NCBI GenBank assembly: GCA_947630695.1
Contig: CANRIM010000006.1
Coordinates: 17,314-81,313 of the forward strand
DNA from: an uncultured Lachnospiraceae bacterium
GTDB taxonomy: Bacteria > Bacillota > Clostridia > Lachnospirales > Lachnospiraceae
Reading direction: 5' to 3'
DNA: 64,000 nt
Shown: piece after piece, positions 60,680 through 64,000 of the stretch
How positions within the stretch are numbered: position 1 is the stretch's first letter
How the letters are laid out: each line of letters starts with the position of its first letter
Translations under genes and position numbers: made by a program
Notes under the pieces: generated by a model
The model's input: only the letters and a program-made list of their open reading frames with translations
Databases searched by the model: none
What the model was told of the DNA's origin: nothing

Positions 60680-61633
60680 TTGGGAAAAGTCGATGTAGTC
60701 ACAAAAGAATATATGCAGAACAACACCGTTTTTGCAGATGCTTGTAATTACTTCATTTATGGAGGACAACAGGTCATTCAGCCTGAAAAACTGCATGAAA
60801 TGGATCCGGAGGAAATCCTGTCACTGTTCGATCAGGAAAATCAAAAGGCAGTAGAGAAAGCACGAGATCTGCTGAAAATGACCACGATGATGTCTGACGA
60901 TAAAGCTGCGTATCTGATTTTAGGGATAGAAAATGAATCTAAAATCCGATACGTGGAGCCGGTGAAAAACGGGCTGTACGATTTCTTGCGATATGCAGTC
61001 CAGGTGCGGCAGACGGAGAAAAAGCACAGAAGTGAAAAGGAATGGAAAGGTCATAATAGCGGAGAGTTTCTTTCCGGCTTTTACAAAGAAGATAAACTGA
61101 TCCCGGTGATCACACTGGTGATTTTGTATGGCTCCGAGAAATGGGATGGCCCCAGAACCTTGCAGGAGATGATGACGATACAGGATCCTGCCATACAAAA
61201 ATATGTGGCGGATTATCAAATCAACCTGATCGAACCTGCTGCAATGGACGAGGAGGATCTTGCAAAGTTTCAGTCCGATTTAGGATCGGTGCTGGGCTTT
61301 ATAAAGTATTCGAAGGATGAGGAGGCACTGAACAATTTTCTTTCGAATAACGCGAGCCTGAAAAGGCTGGACAGAGAAGCGGCGCAGGTGATTAGCATCT
61401 GCACGAATACAAAGATAGAAATAGACGAAGAAAAGGAGGAGATTGATGTGTGTAAAGCAGTAGATCAAATGACCGAAAGGGCAAGGCGTGAAGGCGAAAG
61501 TAAAGGCAGACTGGAAACTTTACGGAATGCTGTAATAAATGTCATGGAAACTTTTCATGTGGGCTTAGAGGAAGCGATGGCTAGTTTAAAAGTGACAAAA
61601 GAAGAGCAGGCTTTGTTGAAGGAGATGGTGTAG
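60680..61633 (+). CDS. Rpn-family PD-(D/E)XK nuclease/putative transposase
   Basis: The 317-residue protein matches the Rpn (PDDEXK transposase-like) family common in multiple copies in Clostridia. The nuclease core includes YLILGIENESK with the E-x-E pair, and DFLRYAVQV. E. coli RpnA-type proteins nick DNA and promote RecA-independent recombination. The C-terminal REGESKGRLETL helix is typical. The start is TTG 60680. A shared promoter type links it to the 45-residue gene at 56835. Confidence 0.82.
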   Translation: MGKVDVVTKEYMQNNTVFADACNYFIYGGQQVIQPEKLHEMDPEEILSLFDQENQKAVEKARDLLKMTTMMSDDKAAYLILGIENESKIRYVEPVKNGLYDFLRYAVQVRQTEKKHRSEKEWKGHNSGEFLSGFYKEDKLIPVITLVILYGSEKWDGPRTLQEMMTIQDPAIQKYVADYQINLIEPAAMDEEDLAKFQSDLGSVLGFIKYSKDEEALNNFLSNNASLKRLDREAAQVISICTNTKIEIDEEKEEIDVCKAVDQMTERARREGESKGRLETLRNAVINVMETFHVGLEEAMASLKVTKEEQALLKEMV

Positions 61634-62007
61634 CCTGAAATCCGGTCATTAACGAACACCTCCTCCATTCCAAAATCGCTGTGATCAGAACCACGATCTT
61701 CTTTTTGGTGATGACGCACAGATTGCGGATCAGGCGAATTGGGGATAGGAATTAAGGCAAACGATGCGGTCGGAAGAATTTGTCATAGAACTAATGGAAG
61801 ATGCATAATTTTCGTTTTGTAAATCTGGAGTATAGAAAATGAGTCTATACTCCTTTTATATTTTGGGCATAAAAGAATAACTTTAAAATAGAATATTACA
61901 GATGAACCTTTAAACATAAGAAAAATAATTCTGACATACAAGACTGGTTTTTTGTTATTTCTTGGTTAAAATAAAATAAAAAACATACAAAGGAGGACAA
62001 TGAATTT
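61634..62007. other. 374-base stretch with terminator and gene scrap
   Basis: It contains the terminator at 61827 and a short frame (61764-61808, MRSEEFVIELMEDA then stop) that looks like the last codons of a lost gene. No intact gene is seen. An AAGGAGG at about 61989 belongs to the next gene. Confidence 0.5.
61827..61857 (+). terminator. Terminator
   Basis: GGAGTATAGA (61827-61836) pairs with TCTATACTCC (61844-61853), followed by TTTT. Confidence 0.85.
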
Positions 62008-62466
62008 ATGAAAAAAGAATTTGAATGCGATCTGTCAACAATGATTGTTGTGGAGAGGCCGCGAACGAATTTGAATCCGGGTATGCAGCTTAGAATAACG
62101 GAAAAGAAGCAGTTAAGAATGAACGGCAAGCTGCGGCAGGATGTAAAGAAAAGAAACCCGTCCATGAAGTTTCGCTTTTTACGTGAGGAGGATGTCAAAA
62201 AGATTGCACTTGAAAACAAGCCGGATGCAGCGGATATTGTTAAGTTTCATGCAGACGGTTCTTTGTTTCATGCTGATTTTGTAAGAGAACTGGAAATCAG
62301 AGGGTATCATATCCCAGCTGCGTTTTTAGTCGAATGGGATGAAAAAAAGAATGCATGGATTGGGGTACTGCAGGATGAGGTGCCGAATCTCTCCGATGTA
62401 AAAGGGATAGTGAAAAAAGCCAATGTAAAAAAGAATACAAGGAATAAAACCAATGTCAAAAAATGA
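62008..62466 (+). CDS. Conserved hypothetical protein
   Basis: I do not recognise this 152-residue protein. It has a globular-looking centre (MKFRFLREEDVKKIALENK; YHIPAAFLVEWDEKKNAW) and a Lys/Asn-rich tail. AAAGGAGG precedes it. It overlaps the sigma-like gene by 14 bases, so the two are coupled and may work together, for instance as a regulator of that protein. Confidence 0.65.
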   Translation: MKKEFECDLSTMIVVERPRTNLNPGMQLRITEKKQLRMNGKLRQDVKKRNPSMKFRFLREEDVKKIALENKPDAADIVKFHADGSLFHADFVRELEIRGYHIPAAFLVEWDEKKNAWIGVLQDEVPNLSDVKGIVKKANVKKNTRNKTNVKK

Positions 62467-62947
62467 AGAGAGGCTGGTTGACAGTCTGATCAGAGAAATT
62501 GTTTTCATCAATGGAAGAGGACTTGACAAAGAAGATTGCTATATCGTCTGCTGGATTGCATACTTGGAAAATAAAACGCTATACATGGGCAGAGCCTCTT
62601 TCTGGGAGGATGTTGCGCTGTGTATTATAAAGGAAGTGGATTCACTGAGAAAGAACAGAAGCAGCAGATGCCGAATTGAGTCAAAGTTATCATTAGATCA
62701 GAAAATCGGTCCGCTTGATACAGAAGTCAGAGAATATCTGCGGCCGAGAAGGATGTACTTTGAAGACCGGATTGCTTTGTGGGATTTTGCGGGACGGCTG
62801 GGAGCAGAAAAGGAACAGGTTATGAGATTTATGGCGCAGGGAGAAGATGAGGATTATATCAGAAAAATCATGAGATTTTCAAAAATAGAATATTCTCATT
62901 TGAGAGAGGAATTGAAGGAAGATATGATGTATTATCAAACATTGTGA
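62453..62947 (+). CDS. Sigma-70-like protein (tentative)
   Basis: The 164-residue protein has an N-terminal part (GLDKEDCYIVCWIAYLENK, about 23-41) reminiscent of sigma region 2, and a C-terminal part (EQVMRFMAQGEDEDYIRKIM then LREELKEDM) with the spacing of a region 4 helix-turn-helix. Both are weak matches. If correct, it would direct transcription of nearby accessory genes. Copy C of the structured repeat follows immediately. Confidence 0.45.
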   Translation: MSKNEERLVDSLIREIVFINGRGLDKEDCYIVCWIAYLENKTLYMGRASFWEDVALCIIKEVDSLRKNRSSRCRIESKLSLDQKIGPLDTEVREYLRPRRMYFEDRIALWDFAGRLGAEKEQVMRFMAQGEDEDYIRKIMRFSKIEYSHLREELKEDMMYYQTL

Positions 62948-62950
62948 GGA

Positions 62951-63036
62951 GGAAGGCTTATGCGAAGCATAATTTAAAATGCCTTCCGACGACATGGCAG
63001 GTGCGCTCTTTTGGGCGCGCGTGCCGATACCTGATA
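62951..63036 (+). repeat. Structured repeat, copy C (two hairpins)
   Basis: GGAAGGC (62951-62957) pairs with GCCTTCC (62981-62987) around ATGC-GAA-GCAT. After 8 bases, 62996-63008 pairs with 63013-63025 with loop TTTT. Changes relative to copy B keep pairing in the second hairpin, and the tail CCGATAC...GAGG is conserved. No gene follows this copy. Confidence 0.75.
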
Positions 63037-63771
63037 CGAGGGGGGCTCATCCTTCCTGCGCCGTAATCTTAAGCAGAAATTATTTCACCTTGATACCGCC
63101 CCCACTTTCCCACATATATTGTAGAAACACGGTGATTGCGGGGTTTATCTTAAAAGGTTATTAGAGGAAAGGGCGGTAGAGATTGTGAATTATATTGTCT
63201 ACGGTCAGGCAGACCGCCGGAAAATTCAGTGTCAGTAAGAGTATGGTGCTATAATTTTAAATGAGCAGAAAATATGGTATATGAGATCCGCGGGATGGAG
63301 AGATTCATTCTGCGGATTTTGCCTATTATTCAGATTTTTTGCAGATCCGATATTATTGGTGTAAAGAAAATGTTAGTTGAATAAAAAATAAAATGAGAGT
63401 AATCGCCTTTAGGAGATCGGTTTGACAATCTTTTTGAGGAAACATTTCCGGAGTGACTCCGTCGGAAAGCTCACATGAATATTCATTAGAGTTCTAAATG
63501 GCAAATTAGCATACAAGTTTTCTGCATCACAGACACTCGATATTTTATCATCAAGAATTTATTATAATCCATAGTAAAATTGGTTTTTTAACATTGAATA
63601 ATTTATATTAATAAGTAATACTTTAATAGACAAAAAAGGAAGAAAGTCGACATAATGAATGGTTTGTTACTCCAACATGCAAATTTATTCTGATGAAGTG
63701 CAATTTTCTAGGTAATAGATTTGTTTGTATATCTAAGATAAATAGAGAAAAATGTAGTGAAGGATAGCCAT
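63037..63771. other. 735-base stretch without a convincing gene
   Basis: It includes a short frame from GTG 63185 behind GGGCGG (MNYIVYGQADRRKIQCQ then stop), which may be a broken gene start, a terminator-like hairpin at 63286, and a GGAGT-G-ACTCC hairpin near 63450 behind TTGACA. The rest is A/T-rich with no support for coding. Confidence 0.5.
63286..63320 (+). terminator. Terminator-like hairpin
   Basis: ATCCGC (63286-63291) pairs with GCGGAT (63312-63317), followed by a T run of four including the last stem base. No clear gene precedes it. Confidence 0.4.
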
Positions 63772-63951
63772 ATGAATAAAATGCAATGTATGAGAGTTTT
63801 TTGCGGCGTCTTGTTCGTGGCTGTATTGGGGCATTATAAGGAGAAGATGTTTCTGGATGTGCTGCTTTTGATTTGTGTTGATGAGGTAACAAAAGGATGT
63901 CAATATTATAAAACAAAAAGGACGTTGAAGACGTTTGTAGAGGCGATATAA
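63772..63951 (+). CDS. Small hypothetical protein, 59 residues
   Basis: ATG 63772 lies 8 bases after GAAGGA. The product has one hydrophobic stretch (VFCGVLFVAVLG) and a basic tail. There is no recognised family and the composition is unremarkable, so it may not be real. Confidence 0.3.
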   Translation: MNKMQCMRVFCGVLFVAVLGHYKEKMFLDVLLLICVDEVTKGCQYYKTKRTLKTFVEAI

Positions 63952-64000
63952 AAGGCTTTTATCAAAAAAAGAAAATTGTGAAAGATAATTAAAAGTTATC

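Noticed and set aside
61764..61808. A 14-codon frame MRSEEFVIELMEDA
   Set aside because: It is too short to be a gene and has no ribosome site; at most the tail of a lost gene.
1..64000. CRISPR arrays, rRNA operons, intact tRNAs or complete insertion sequences
   Set aside because: I looked for regularly spaced repeats, rRNA signatures, intact cloverleafs and transposases with terminal repeats and saw none; the Rpn protein has no evident inverted ends.

Overview
The window looks like chromosome from a spore-forming low-GC Gram-positive of the class Clostridia, probably related to Lachnospiraceae. The evidence is an alpha/beta-type small acid-soluble spore protein behind a sigma-G-like promoter, a ytfI-ytfJ (GerW) pair, the Firmicute protease Prp next to a ribosomal protein L27 with a cleavable extension, an Asp23/YloV pair and many TTG starts. 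The lineage is inferred from gene content and style; no 16S gene is present.

Positions 1 to about 24.5 kb are ordinary housekeeping DNA, fairly rich in G and C. In order: prp-rpmA-obg; a DUF1292 gene, a TetR regulator and putP; asnB, a zinc-finger anti-sigma-like protein, polA, coaE, a YycJ/WalJ-type hydrolase, an ACT protein and a DUF711 protein. After a bidirectional terminator come a SASP gene, an M24 aminopeptidase and apbE on the minus strand. The plus strand resumes with a DJ-1/PfpI protein, ytfI-ytfJ, rpmB, Asp23-YloV, recG and a membrane-anchored polysaccharide deacetylase-like protein.

Positions 24.6 to 56.4 kb hold one long plus-strand surface-polysaccharide locus, much richer in A and T from about 28.5 kb. 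Its sugar part has PglF-, PglE-, PglD- and PglC-like genes, which together suggest a bacillosamine-type 2,4-diamino sugar as the first, membrane-linked residue. It also has wecC-wecB for UDP-ManNAcA, three glycosyltransferases, a heparinase II/III-fold protein, a Wzy-like polymerase and a Wzx flippase. Embedded in it (28.6 to 43.5 kb) is the most unusual part of the window, a carrier-protein acyl/aminoacyl factory. It comprises a carboxyltransferase, two PglD-like proteins, three carrier proteins, an SDR, a KAS III, a GNAT, an AMP ligase, an iron alcohol dehydrogenase, a LuxE-LuxC fusion, an NRPS-type adenylation protein and a type II thioesterase. My reading is that it builds and transfers a non-standard acyl or aminoacyl group onto the glycan. 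A structured leader (26.9 to 27.2 kb) with four hairpins, and a decayed tRNA-His-like sequence, lie near the front of the locus.

Positions 56.4 to 64 kb are accessory DNA: two tandem trypsin-like proteases without signal peptides plus a small beta-rich protein, a 3'-truncated DUF4143 ATPase, an Rpn-family PD-(D/E)XK protein, a two-gene unit with a sigma-like protein, and long non-coding stretches. A structured repeat found here twice and once near 16.9 kb keeps its hairpin despite base changes. The window ends in sequence with no convincing gene.
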